From: Oryzias latipes
Lineage: Eukaryota; Chordata; Actinopteri; Beloniformes; Adrianichthyidae
Assembly (NCBI RefSeq): GCF_002234675.1
Contig: NC_019859.2
Span: 8,273,983-8,337,982 of the forward strand
Reading direction: 5' to 3'
DNA length: 64,000 nt
The position numbers and the translations under genes were made by a program. The notes below the pieces were generated by a model that saw only the letters and a list, made by a program, of their open reading frames with translations, did no database searches and was not told the origin of the DNA. This document shows, piece by piece, positions 1 through 14,600 of this stretch. Position 1 is the first letter of the stretch. Every line of letters starts with the position of its first letter.

Positions 1-1790
<1,790 letters not shown>

Positions 1791-4700
1791 CTCTATCGCC
1801 GCCCCGCCGGTGATGGTGAGAATGCAGAACTGAGCAAGGGACGCCTCCCACTCTCATCCCGCTTTTTCAAACGCAACCGTCAGCGAACTTTGCTCCACGG
1901 CTGAGGCCTGAGGCTGAGACACGAGCCCATGAGTAATCGTGACAACCTTCGCGAGTTGCAAACACCAAAAGATTTCAAGTCTAAAACATGTTGTTCTGTC
2001 ATCCTACAGGTGGAGAAAGTGTCTCGGATAGCTTCAGTAAGTCTTCATGGGATAAAGAGATTACAGTTACAACTTTGTGGCTTTTAATCCTGGTTTAGGT
2101 GAAGGCTCAGCTTGTAGACAAAAGCGCAGCGGTGCCGTTAACTGAAGAACTGTATGAGAATCATGTCAGTCAAAAGGCAAAATCACATCATTCTGCAAAG
2201 AACTGAAGGGGGAACACAGAAGACAAGCTGGAGTTTTACGCTCTCAGCACAGATTTTTGATAAACGGCAGTTTAAGTCTGTTCAGATTTACTTCGGTGGT
2301 AAAGTCTCCTTGGAAAAAAAATGCCTTGCCCGAGGACTCCTCAACTCCTAAAAGCCAGGAATTGAGCCACCGACAATCTGAGGTGACCCCAGTTGCTGTG
2401 TTGTGTGTCTAAAGCATGTTTTCATGGCTCCATTGAAGAAGCTTTAGCTTACAGTGACCTCTGCTGGGCATGTGGTGGTGTGTCACCTCCTGCTGAATGT
2501 TACTGGTACCAAGGATGTAAAAATGAAGATAAACTTGGCACCCCCTTGTGTCTCCTGAGGTTAAATTTCGCATTAATAATAATAATAAAAAACCCATTTA
2601 ATTTAACATGACTTATAAGAAGGTGATGGCCCTTAGATACACCATTTTTCATATCTCAAGGTGATAAATCCATAATTACATTTTAATTTCTTTATACAAA
2701 TGCAGATTTGTTTTTTTTTTCTTTCTTAAAACCACTCATTTTGTTGGACTTTCCCACCTAATTACCACAAAAATAATGTGTCATATGAATGAAATCAGCT
2801 TAAAATTGACATACGGTCTAAAAAGTTGAAGCAAACTGGATAAAACGTGTGAGACCTAAATGTTTTTGCATTAAGACAGTCGTGTTTTAGAGGACGCCAT
2901 GTAAAAATAGTCTTCCTCCATTCACGCCTCGGGTTTGATTCCATGTGACGGTTTTGCTCACCGTTTTAACTCATTAAAATTAATAGATGGGTCATTTTTA
3001 ATAATCTGACATTTATTCCAACTCTAGAGGAAAAGACATTTGCAAAACATACAAAGATTACTCGTTTTAAGCAAAATGTAAAAGCTGTGACATCATAAAG
3101 GAACAGCTGCTAAGCTAGGCCGACAGTGGACTGAGGTTGTGTAACATCATTATAATCATAATGAGGCTGTGAGAAAAGAAAAATACATGTATTAGGGGGA
3201 CAGGAAAGTAATTGGAAGAGATTATTGCAGATGAAAAAATGATGTGAGGACAATAGAATTCTAGCTAACAGCGACAAACCAGCTAATGCTAACAGTTTTA
3301 GTGCTAAAGTCAAAGCATTCATGTTTTATAATTTTGTTGGGTAAATATTCATACATAAAATATTGTAACAGGAGATAGATATCAAGATCAGCGTATTTAT
3401 TCATTTTTTGTCCTCTTTTTCCAAGGAAGGACAATTCATTCTGTGTTTCTGTAAAAAGTCCTACTTTATGTGGAAATGAATTTTCATAGTTTGTAAATTC
3501 TCCTGTCGAATGCTAAAAGGTAATACATATTTTATATAACGGTAATTTAACCAAGGACTGATCTTAAAGTTCACCAAAATAAACTAAAAGACAAAGTAAA
3601 TTTACCAAAAGTTGTTGATATTTTTCAGCTTGTTAAACTTTATTGTTTTTTTCCCTCATCGACACGACCCTTTCTTTAAAAAGAAGTAAAATACTGAAAA
3701 AGATCAAAGAAAAAAAAGGTTATTTCATCTGGAAAACTTTTTTTTGACAAAAACAAGAAGAAGAAATATTGCTTAAAGAATAATATATATATTATTAACA
3801 TAAGAATGTCAATAATATATTTATTGGAAAAAATAAAAATTCAGGTGTAGACTGTCTGAGTTGCCATAGAGGGGTTTATCATTTTTGATCTAAAGCAACT
3901 TCATCTACACGTTCATTTTGTCAAACAGTGCTGGTTTTCCCACGTTTATACCCCTCCCTTGTTGATATCCTCAGATTTATGCTCCAGAATTATTCCCAAA
4001 GGCACATTTCTCCTTGACCAGTTCTTCTCCTGGAGGTTTTCTGCCGAAAGTGTCAGGTTTGATGCTGATGCTGATCGCTGCTCAGTTACCATTTTTTGAC
4101 TTCCCCCTGTGAGCCACAGGGGGGCAGTGTTTGCAAATGCCCCCCCCCCCCCCCCCCCATCAGTTAAGGTATAAACTGCAAACCAGGTGGAGGATGTTCA
4201 TGAATCTCTGTGTTTCACCTAGCTTTGCTTCAGTTTGACAGCTCTGTGACTTCAGAAAAACAAACCTTGATGCTTTTAAATAAAGATTTATCATTTCAGA
4301 AAAAGAGGAAATGAATTCAGGCTGTTGTGGTTTTTTTCTACGAGAACTCTGCATCACAAAACCTCACTGCTTTCCTGCTTTTATGCTGAGGTGAAAGGCG
4401 ATAGGAGATCTACCCCCCCCCCCCCCCCCCCCGACACAGACAACTTAGTTTAATCTTGCCTTGCCTTGCCTTGCCTAATCTTTTTATATTTAAGAAAACA
4501 CTTCGTATTTACAGAAAACAAAGCAAAACATCAGTTCAAGTGCATGTGTGTTCTTCTTAAATCAGCAGAAACGTTGTTTCACGAAGACATTTGTTTGTTC
4601 TCCTTTCAGTCAAGTTCAGTCTGCAGATATTTTCATTGACCGTGGTGCTGAATCTGTGTTTGTTTCATGCTGTCAAATCATCTCTTGGCAGCACTTCAGT

Positions 4701-5612
4701 GTGTTCTGACTGTTGAACTCTTGTTCTGTGGTTTTCCACTGCAGCAGAAACACTTTGGTGACAGAAGCTAGCATGTGCAAAATGGGCACATGACGTTAAG
4801 CCGATGCTAAAAATTCACCAGAGCACAATTTAAATGTGAGAAAAAACTAAAATATAGAGCTGTCAGTCTGTGAAGCTCCACTGTGATGGTGGCATTTGTC
4901 CACACCTGAACAACTGTTTAGAAGTGTTGGTTTGAGAAAAGTTTACAAGAAAAACTTTTGAAATTAGGGATTAGACTTCCGGATTGAAGATCATTTAAAA
5001 ACCAACCTTTAGTCAGTGACTTATAAGGCTGTCATAGTTAATCTATATTAAAATTCAGTGTAACTTCAAAAAAGCACATATAGATACAGACAGTATTAAA
5101 TTACCCCATTTAATGGGTTGGAATTTTATTTTGAAGACCACAACTAACATTTTCTTTGCATGAAGCCATATATACATATATATAAATATACTATAACGTT
5201 ATATATACATATGTTGAAAAGAATCAAGCTCTTTCGTCTGTCTTGAGCAGTCCACATAATAATGTACGGATCGATGTCATGACATCACAAACCCCATCAC
5301 AGAACACCAACCCGTACGTTTTTTTGTTTTGTTTTTTTATATTCCTTAGGTGTTCAGTACAAAGGTCAACTTGAAAGAAGTTACACCCAGTCTGAGTTTG
5401 TGTGTGTGGTTGTGGGAGGTTTTCAAAGAGCCTGGCTCCACCTCCTTATATCCAGCTGTCGTGGCGAGAGCTGTAAAGTTGGGATTAAAAGGTGCATTTA
5501 TGTGCTCTTTACAGACACCGAAAGGGTCACCTTGGTCCAGGATTTATGTGCCGTTTCCTGCCTTCAAGAGCACGTTGCTCGACCTGGCCCCGCCTTCAGT
5601 GCACGCTTGGCG
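1791..5612. other. Intergenic or 3' UTR DNA between the left gene and tns4; homopolymer tracts
   Basis: No coding exon is supported. Low-complexity landmarks are a 19-nt poly-C run (4140-4158), a 20-nt poly-C run (4413-4432), a (TTGCC)n run (about 4456-4476) and a TATA-rich stretch (about 5168-5210). An AATAAA on the minus strand at 5125-5130 is a possible distal poly(A) signal for tns4. Confidence 0.5.
4140..4432. repeat. Two long poly-C tracts about 255 bp apart
   Basis: Uninterrupted C runs at 4140-4158 and 4413-4432. Runs of this length are unstable and often miscalled. The spacer between them has no recognisable feature. Confidence 0.8.
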
Positions 5613-8600
5613 TTATTGCTTGTTTATGGCGGCCTGAATGAAGTGGATGGCCGTGCTGCAGGGCTGCAGGGGGTCGTGTTCGGCAAAGACGTGGCACACA
5701 TTCTCCACGCCGGCCTCCATGCTTTTAGCCACAAAGCCAAACATCCTGTGGGAGCAAAGACTGAGATGTATTTGTCCACAAAAACACAAAGTCTGAACCA
5801 AAAGACGACAGATGTGAAGCTCCGGTTACCTGGCACCAAAGCTTGAACCTCTCCACCATCTGCAGCAGAAAGAAGTTGATCAATGAGAGTTTCACTCAGA
5901 GCTGAAGAGCTGAACAGAAGCACAGACTCACAATCGGCCGTCTGGGTCCTCGCCGCCGTAGCTCAGTAAATGTGTGGGGTAGTGGCGTCTGAAGAACAGC
6001 CTGCGAAAGCGAGAACAGTCTGAAGCGTCGCACCTCAGCAGCAGTCAGAACACAGTCAGCATGTGGATGGAGGCTCCTACCTTCTGTTGATATCCGTCAG
6101 AGTGACCCCCTTCCCAGACACCTTCAGGTTGACCAAGGCGGGCGTGAATGAGCCAGAGGCCTTCTCCAGCATCGAGGTCACGGCCTTCTGCACGGCGCAG
6201 GGGCCGGTCAGCATCTCCGTGGGGACGGCGTCCAGGTATACAAAGTTACAGGCTGACAGAAACGCAGACGGAAAAGGAGATTCGATCTCATGTTCTTAGA
6301 CAATGACCACGTTTCTGTGTATTTATAATGCTTCCATTTGAACCCCGACAGGAAGCTCATTCTGGCAACAATGAAAACAAACTTTAAATCTCATAACTTG
6401 CATGACTTAGCATTGCTAAAATCCATAGGTGTTTCTGTAATGGCTTCACTCAGGGCACTTTATTTTATATTTGCTTTTAAAACCCCAGGGACCTCTTTTT
6501 CAGGCAGGCCAGAGTCCAGTTGAGCCGTAAAAGTCAGAGGAAGCGAACCCCAGCCGCCCATCGGACCTGACAGTGTTCATGCGCCCCAATTTAAAGCAAA
6601 TGTTTTCTTCTTTTGACAGCTGTATTTGTTGGTTTTAAGTGAAGAAGGCTTGACTTTAAGATGTGTTGTCATCGTGTTTCTCTTCTGGTTTTTGGTTAAA
6701 AAAGGAAGCAACATTTTTCCAGCCTGGTTGGGACGGAGGGGGGGGGGTCGAGGAGATCAGGACGTCTGAAGCTACGTTCACACCCACCGCGACAACACGT
6801 GTTCAAGCAGTCATTTCCACTAAAAAGTCCGTGTGGAAGCATGTTTCGGGCTTTCGCGTTCAAAACTCTCACGTTTACGCGTAGCTACGCGAGCCTTTAC
6901 GACTGTTTTTGGGCTCTACGTATTAAATGCGCGTCCAGGGACTCCGATTTGGTGTTGGAATTGGTGTCATCCATACACCACTTCCATATCTGAGTCCCTA
7001 CGTTCAATGGACGCGCGTTTTATACGCGCGTCCATTGAACGTAGGGACTCAGATATGGAAGTGGTGTATGGATGACATTCCCGTTAAGTGCCAACCATTA
7101 TAAATCTATGACACCAAGTCTTTCATATTTCAGAATAGATCTGTGAAAGAAAAAGCCTGGAGAAAGATTCATGAGACATTCACTTCCAACTGTAGGTGGT
7201 GGACATGCGCTAGTAAACTTTAGCAAAAGAACAAGAAGAAGAAGAAGAAGCCCCTCCCTGCTTGCCCAGTGTGAATACCATGGGCTAAAGAATGACGCTC
7301 AGGCCCTGATTCGTTTTTTCTTTCAGCCGTTCGGTGGTCGTCATCTATGCGGACAGCCGTCCTTGTGTGAGTGAAATCCGTAGGATTTGAACTCACCAGT
7401 TCTGGTTTGGTCTTCAGATGCTGCATTTTCAGGGCTCTCTTCTGGTGTCTTCAGATCTGTGTGGGGAAAAAAACTGTCAGTTTTCTGCGTCTCCGCTGCT
7501 TTTAAGGGGAATCCGCCCAAAAGTCGGAGATCTCACCTTGAGAGTGGAGCACCAATCTGCAAGGTAAGGCGTAAGGAGAAACGGTGTGCTGGTAGACCAG
7601 AGCAGACAAGCTTCCTGCAAAAACAAACCAGTCAGTTTTAGCCAGAAACCACATGGACCGTGCCGAGTCCTCCTGGTGTAATAAAGACGCTGCTGGAGGA
7701 TGTGGACTTTACTCACCAAAGAAGGGCTCCTGGGACGAGCCTTTGATGCGAACCCCTTTGGCTGAAGATTCAATCAGGAAGTGTCGGATCAGTTCAGATT
7801 TGCCTTCGCCTGTGTCACAAATGAGAAATTAAGAAAAGAAAAAAATTCAGTCCTGTTCTCCTTTTTATGATGACAACACCGTCACGTTAGCTGGTAGCTA
7901 AACGTTAGTGAGAAGGTTCTTGTCACGGTGCCCCCGGCCGGGTCCTCCTCATCAGCTCCACCTGATGCCTCCAGCTGCGCCTCCTCATCCTCATCAGCCA
8001 GCAGACTCTTAAGGAGACCACGGACCTGTAACCGACGCTAGTTCGTTGTACTCCTATGGTGCATCTCCTGGCCTCTCATAGATTCTGGCCCTTGCCTGTC
8101 TCTTGCTTACCACTAAACTGCTTTTGTCTCCACATTCATTCCAGGACCTCGCTTACCGGAGGAGCATACCTGATCACGGGTCACCTCTCGCCGTCTCGCT
8201 CGGACGTTCTCCAACCCCAGTCTCGGATCACGCGGTTGCTGCCAACAATACCCTCCAACCACTCCTTGGACAATCTGGAAGGATACTGGAGCTCAAGTCC
8301 ATACTGACCTTTTCTAATTAAAAACCTCATTATTCTCACCTCACTGCCTGCCGAGCCTCCTTCCGGGTTCCAGCACCTGAGTCGACCACGCTTGCTAATC
8401 ATGACAGAACGAACTAGCCATTCCTCCGACTCAGCTGACCCGGAGGGACTCCGCCTTGCCATCGCTCAACAAGGTATGTTGCTCAGTCGTCAGTCTGATG
8501 CCCTCTCACAAATGTCCGCTGCTCAACAGGAGTTATTCCGCCGCCTGGACAGCATCACGCACACCCTAGCCGGATTTTCGGCCCAAGCTTCTAGCCCCAT

Positions 8601-11600
8601 CGCCGCTGCTACACCTCCCGCTTCGGATGACATCACCACCGTCACTTCCGTCTCCCCGGAGGAAAACATCCGGTCGCAGCCGGAACCTTTTCACGGTGAC
8701 GTAGAAGCATGCGGTGGTTTCCTATTACAGTGCCGACTGCTCTTTCAACAAGCACCCCGGTATTATCATTCAGATCAGAGCAAGATTTCCTTAGTTGTCA
8801 ATTCCCTCCGCAGCAAAGCTCTTCAGTGGGCCCAGGCCTTTTTGGCCACCAATCCACTCTCACATCTCCCCTTTGACCGCTTCATAGGTGAATTTCAACT
8901 AGTTTTTGACCAACCACGCAAACAGGAGGAAGCGACCCGGCGGTTACTCAGCCTTAAGCAGCGTAACCGTCCGGTGAGCGACCACATTATAGACTTCCGG
9001 ATTTTGGCGGTTGAAGCGGGCTGGCCGGACATTGCCCTCAAGGGTGTTTTCTATCAATCCCTGAATGACAAAATCAAAGATCACTTATGTACCCAACCCG
9101 AAGCGGATACTTTTGAGGAACTTGTGACCGCCGCGCTCCGCTCTGACATACGGCTCCGTGAGCGCCAGGCAGAACGGAGTTTAACCACACGCCGGCCTTC
9201 CTCTGACGTTCCTCACCGTTCCTTTCAGGTTCACCATCCTACGACCGCTGGCGCTGACGCCTCTAGCAGCTTCACTGACGAACCCATGCAGATAGGACAT
9301 TCGAAACTCTCTCCTGCTGAAAGGCATAAACGCCGCAACGAGGGATTATGTTTTTATTGCGGAGATGCCAGCCACACTGTTTCACATTGTCCCATCCGTT
9401 TAAACTCCCGAACCCCTCGCTAAGCGACAGGTCGCGAGGGGACCTGTCGGAAAAGACCACAGAGCCTTTCCTGTTCATGCCTGTCAAGTTTTCATGTCTG
9501 AATCATGTCCATGAATGTAATGCCTTAATTGACTCTGGAGCTGAACACAGCCTCAGACTCTAATCTCGTTCGTCAACTTCAACTACCGGTTGAAGCTCTA
9601 ATCACTCCCGTTAAGGCTGCCGGTTTGGGGGGTAAATTACTCTCAAAAATCACTCAACGTACGGAACCTATTCAGCTGATTTCGTCCGGTAATCACCGCG
9701 AGTACCATCAGTTCTTTATTACCGACTCTCCTCAAACCCCGGTTATCTTAGGGTTTTCCTGGTTGCGCCAACATAATCCCCAAATAGACTGGTCTAAATC
9801 CCGGGTAGTTAACTGGAGTACCTTCTGCATGGCTAATTGTTTTACATTCTGCTCTTCCCACCTCAGGCGCTGCCAAATTCCCAGAACAGGAGGATGTTGA
9901 CTTGTCTAAGGTTCCATCCTGTTATCATGACCTCAAGACCGTGTTCAGTAAGTCTAAGGCCTGTGCTTTACCACCTCATAGGCCTTATGACTGCGCCATT
10001 GAACTCCTCAGTGGAGCCCCCCTTCCCAAGGGTAGGTTATTTAATCTGTCTGGACCTGAGAAACTCTCCATGGAGAGTTACATTCAGGAGGCGCTCTCTC
10101 TCGGCCACATCCGCCCTTCCACGTCTCCTGTTGGAGCGGGATTTTTCTTCGTTGAGAAAAAGGATAAGACCCTCAGACCCTGTATTGACTACCGAGAGCT
10201 AAACCAAATAACGGTAAAGGATAAATACTCTCTTCCCCTTATTTCTTCCGTCTTCGACTCCGTCCAGGTAGCCAACATTTTCACGAAACTAGATCTGCGT
10301 AACGCATACCATCTCGTTAGGGTTCGAGAGGGGGACGAGTGGAAAACCGCCTTTAATACCCCTCTCGGACACTATGAATACTTAGTCATGCCCTTTGGTC
10401 TCACCAACGCCCCTGCCATCTTTCAACGGCTCGTAAACGACGTCCTGCGGGACTTTCTTAACCGCTTCGTCTTCATCTATCTGGATGATATCCTCATCTA
10501 CTCCAATAACCCAGTTGAACATCGTCATCACGTCCGGCTTGTCCTCGAGCGTTTATTGGAGAACAAGCTTTTTGTTAAATCCGAAAAATGCGAGTTCCAT
10601 GTCGATTCTGTAGCGTTTTTAGGTTACATTCTCGAGGCTGGCCAAATCAAACCAGACCCTTCAAAACTACGAGCCGTGTCTGAGTGGGAAGTTCCCCAGT
10701 CTCACAAAAAACTACAACAGTTTCTGGGTTTCGCCAACTTTTATAGGAGATTCATAAGAAATTATAGTAGCATCGCAGCCCCACTCACTCAGCTTACCTC
10801 CATCAAGGTTCCCTATGTTTGGAACAACGCTGCTGACTCTGCCTTCCATGAACTTAAAGAACTGTTTACTTCAGCCCCCATCCTCATACAACCTGATCCT
10901 CACAAGCAATTTATTGTTGAAGTAGACGCCTCGGACTCTGGGGTAGGGGCTGTGTTATCCCAGCGTGAATCACCTTCCGGCAAACTCAAACCCTGTGCCT
11001 TTTTTTCAAGAAAACTCAATCCTGCTGAGCGTAATTACGACGTCGGCAACCGGGAGCTACTGGCCATCAAGCTGGCACTGGAGGAATGGAGACATTGGTT
11101 GGAGGGGGCAGAACAACCGTTTATTGTGTGGACTGACCACAAGAACCTGGCCTACCTCCGTTCAGCCAAGAGACTCAACTCCAGACAGGCCCGTTGGTGT
11201 CTGTTTTTCGACAGGTTTAATTTTACCATCACCTATCGTCCAGGCAGCAAAAACGGCAAACCCGATGCCCTGTCCCGAAAATACAGCACCACCGACGGAT
11301 CTGCTACACCACCCATTATTCCGGACTCTCTATTTGTGGGCAACCTCACGTGGGACATAGAAGCGAGAGTGCAACAGGCCCAAGGTGAGAAACCCGATAA
11401 TACTAACTGCCCGCCTGGTACCCTGTTTGTACCCGATAGGCTCAGGTCTGATGTCATCACCTGGGGCCATTCGTCTAAGATCGCTTGCCACGGTGGGGTT
11501 CGCCGCACCCTCATGCTCCTTAAACGCCGTTTCTTCTGGCCCTCCATGGAAAGCGACGTACGCGAATACGTCTCTGCCTGTACCACCTGTGCCAGGGCCA

Positions 11601-14600
11601 AGTCATCCAACTCACCTCCTGCTGGTCATCTCCATCCTCTGTCTACGCCCAGCCGACCCTGGTCACACATCGCCGTTGATTTTGTCACTGGACTGCCTCC
11701 TTCTCATGGTTACACGGTCATTTTTACCATCATTGATCGTTTTTCTAAATCTGCTCATTTCATTCCCCTCTCTCAACTGCCCACAGCCACCGAAACAGCC
11801 CAGATCCTGATTAATTTTGTTTTCCGTCATCATGGCATACCATCCGACATCGTGTCTGACCGGGGTCCACAGTTCACGTCCCAGGTCTGGAAGGCCTTTT
11901 GCTCCGCCCTCGGGGCCTCCGTCAGCCTCTCGTCGGGGTATCATCCCCAATCTAACGGCCAGGCCGAAAGGGCCAATCAAGAACTTGAGGCTTCCCTACG
12001 CTGCCTGGTGGCCCAGAATCAAGGGGATTGGTCGGATTACCTCGTATGGGTGGAATACGCTCACAACAACCATCCTTCGGCAGCGACGGGTATGTCACCT
12101 TTCGAGGCATCGTTGGGTTACTCACCACCCTTGTTCCCTACCCAGGAGCTCGATCTGGCGGTGCCCTCCGTGCAGCTCCATCTCCAGCGCTGCCAGGAGG
12201 TTTGGCACCAGGCTCGGACTGCTCTCCTGCGTTCCAAAGAGAGTAACTGCCAGATCGCGAATCGTCACCGAGTGGTGAGTCCCTCTTACCAGCCAGGGCA
12301 ACAGGTGTGGCTCTCTTCTAGGAACATTCCTCTCCAGGCAACCTCTCGTAAATTGGCTCCCCGCTACATCGGGCCTTTTCCCATCGACCGTGTAATCAAC
12401 CCCAACTGTGTCCGCCTCAAGTTACCTGCTGCCCTCAAAATCCATCCTTCATTTCATGTGTCCCAAGTCAAGCCTGTCCACCAAAGCTCCCTTTGCCCGC
12501 CGTCCGCTTCCCCTCCGCCCGCCCGGCTCATCGATGGCGCCCCGGCCTACACCGCCAGCCGGGTCTTGGACGTTCGGCGCCGGGGTCGTGGATACCAGTA
12601 CCTGGTGGACTGGGAGGGTTATGGCCCGGAGGAGCGGTCGTGGGTCCCGCGCTCCTTCATCTTGGATCCCTCCCTCGTTGACGACTTCTTCCGGGCCAAC
12701 CCCGATCGCCGCCCTGTTCCGCCTGGAGGCGGTCGTTGGAGGGGGGGGTACTGTCACGGTGCCCCCGGCCGGGTCCTCCTCATCAGCTCCACCTGATGCC
12801 TCCAGCTGCGCCTCCTCATCCTCATCAGCCAGCAGACTCTTAAGGAGACCACGGACCTGTAACCGACGCTAGTTCGTTGTACTCCTATGGTGCATCTCCT
12901 GGCCTCTCATAGATTCTGGCCCTTGCCTGTCTCTTGCTTACCACTAAACTGCTTTTGTCTCCACATTCATTCCAGGACCTCGCTTACCGGAGGAGCATAC
13001 CTGATCACGGGTCACCTCTCGCCGTCTCGCTCGGACGTTCTCCAACCCCAGTCTCGGATCACGCGGTTGCTGCCAACAATACCCTCCAACCACTCCTTGG
13101 ACAATCTGGAAGGATACTGGAGCTCAAGTCCATCCTGACCTTTTCTAATTAAAAACCTCATTATTCTCACCTCACTGCCTGCCGAGCCTCCTTCCGGGTT
13201 CCAGCACCTGAGTCGACCACGCTTGCTAATCATGAGAAGGTTCTCCTGAGTTTTCTGGTGAAAGTTGGTCATTTAACTGGATTTTTCTGTAACTTTAGCC
13301 CATTTAAGTGGGAATTTTGGAGGACACAGCAACAGATGTGGAAAATTTTCATCAAGAAAATAGAAAATTATGTTTTACTTCAGGATAATGTGAAGTTGGT
13401 TCAGATGAAAGAGTTTTGAGTAAAGTTTAACAATACAAATAGGGTTTAAACTCACTAAACAAATATAATGACGACAAAATTCTGATTGATGTTTAATCAT
13501 AATCAACAAATAATATTTGTTTGAATTGTAAGCTCGCTTAAAATATGGATTAAATCCTCTAAGCTCTTAAATCAGGTTATTTCACCTAAAAACCCCAAAT
13601 AAAAAGACAAATAAAAAAAAATTCATGCAGCTTAAAACCATCTTTTGTTACAGACTTTGTTTTAAAGCTTTGCTGCTTGAATTTCTTAAAGGATTTATCT
13701 GGTATGTTAAATAGAAAATATCCATTGATACTATTACTTATGTAAATGTTACTGGATGTGTGCAGCGAAAGGTTCTGCACATTGAAAAATGAAAAAAATT
13801 AAATTAAATTAAATTAAATCCACAGAAACATCTGAATAGCAGAAATAACTATTTTTTAGGCACTCACTCACACTTGTTTTTTGCGTCACCTTGAGACAAC
13901 ATTGGCAGAAGATTGACAATTTATAGATAAAGTGAATTAAATGAATCATTCAAATTAAAGTTTTACTTATTTTAGGCATTTTCCCTTCAATCTTTCTTCA
14001 TTTTCATTTGAAGTCGTTTTTTTTTTTGTCTTGAATTGATGTTTCAGTCACTCAGCAATCCAGATGACACAACACTCCAGCCAAAACGCCACATGTCCTC
14101 CCTCATAAGTCATTTTCCTGTCTTTCTCGGCGCTCGCAGGGCCGTAAACAGCTGGTTTTGTGTTTATGGCTGGTACACTGTGGGTGGAAAACATCAGCGC
14201 TGTCTCACCGCACGATTTCATAAGATGGAGTTTTCCCATTTTCAGAAATGATCTGCCTTCAGCTCCTCACATGTGCTTTAATCCTCAATCTGTCCAAACT
14301 TTAGGAAACATCTGTGTTTGACCCGAGAAACAAAAGCGATCACACTGTGTGGGAAGTTCATAGAAGGTTTACCTGGACAGGTAGGAGATTGGCTGACCTT
14401 CATGGCCAAACCGAAGCTTCCCCTGAAGGAGGTGCTGTCTCTGATCACAAACGCTCCCGCCTCCTTGTCTCTCAAACAGGCTTCAGCTGGAGGACAGGTC
14501 AGGCATGAGTGAGGAGACAGAAACATTAACCGGGAAGTGGTTATAACTTCAGGTCTCCTCACCTTCTGCTCTGCTGATGTGTGGACGGAACCAGAACTTT

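Larger units (their letters stand above)
7921..13232 (+). mobile_element. Tf1/sushi-type Ty3/gypsy (chromovirus) LTR retrotransposon, nearly full length
   Basis: The 5312-bp element has 481-bp LTRs at both ends (7921-8401 and 12752-13232) that begin TGTCACGG and end CTAATCA. By eye they differ at one site (A at 8303, C in the 3' copy). The internal region encodes gag, a -1 frameshift signal, and a pol with protease, RT, RNase H, integrase and C-terminal chromodomain, the order typical of chromoviruses. It sits antisense in the tns4 intron between exons 14373-14486 and 7717-7809. Both flanks carry the same 12 nt, TGAGAAGGTTCT (7909-7920 and 13233-13244). Two frame breaks in the protease region probably make this copy non-autonomous. 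GC content is well above the surrounding intron. Confidence 0.96.

Noticed and set aside
5350-5923. Plus-strand frames of 95 and 148 codons over the tns4 3' end
   Set aside because: They are antisense shadows of the tns4 PTB exons, which have tensin motifs and correct splice phases on the minus strand.
8401-8425. Conventional tRNA primer binding site after the 5' LTR
   Set aside because: No TGG-initiated stretch follows the LTR; the self-complementary 11-mer explains priming better.
9837-12872. Other frames of 100-150 codons inside pol
   Set aside because: Shadow frames of the intact RT/integrase reading frame, without motifs.
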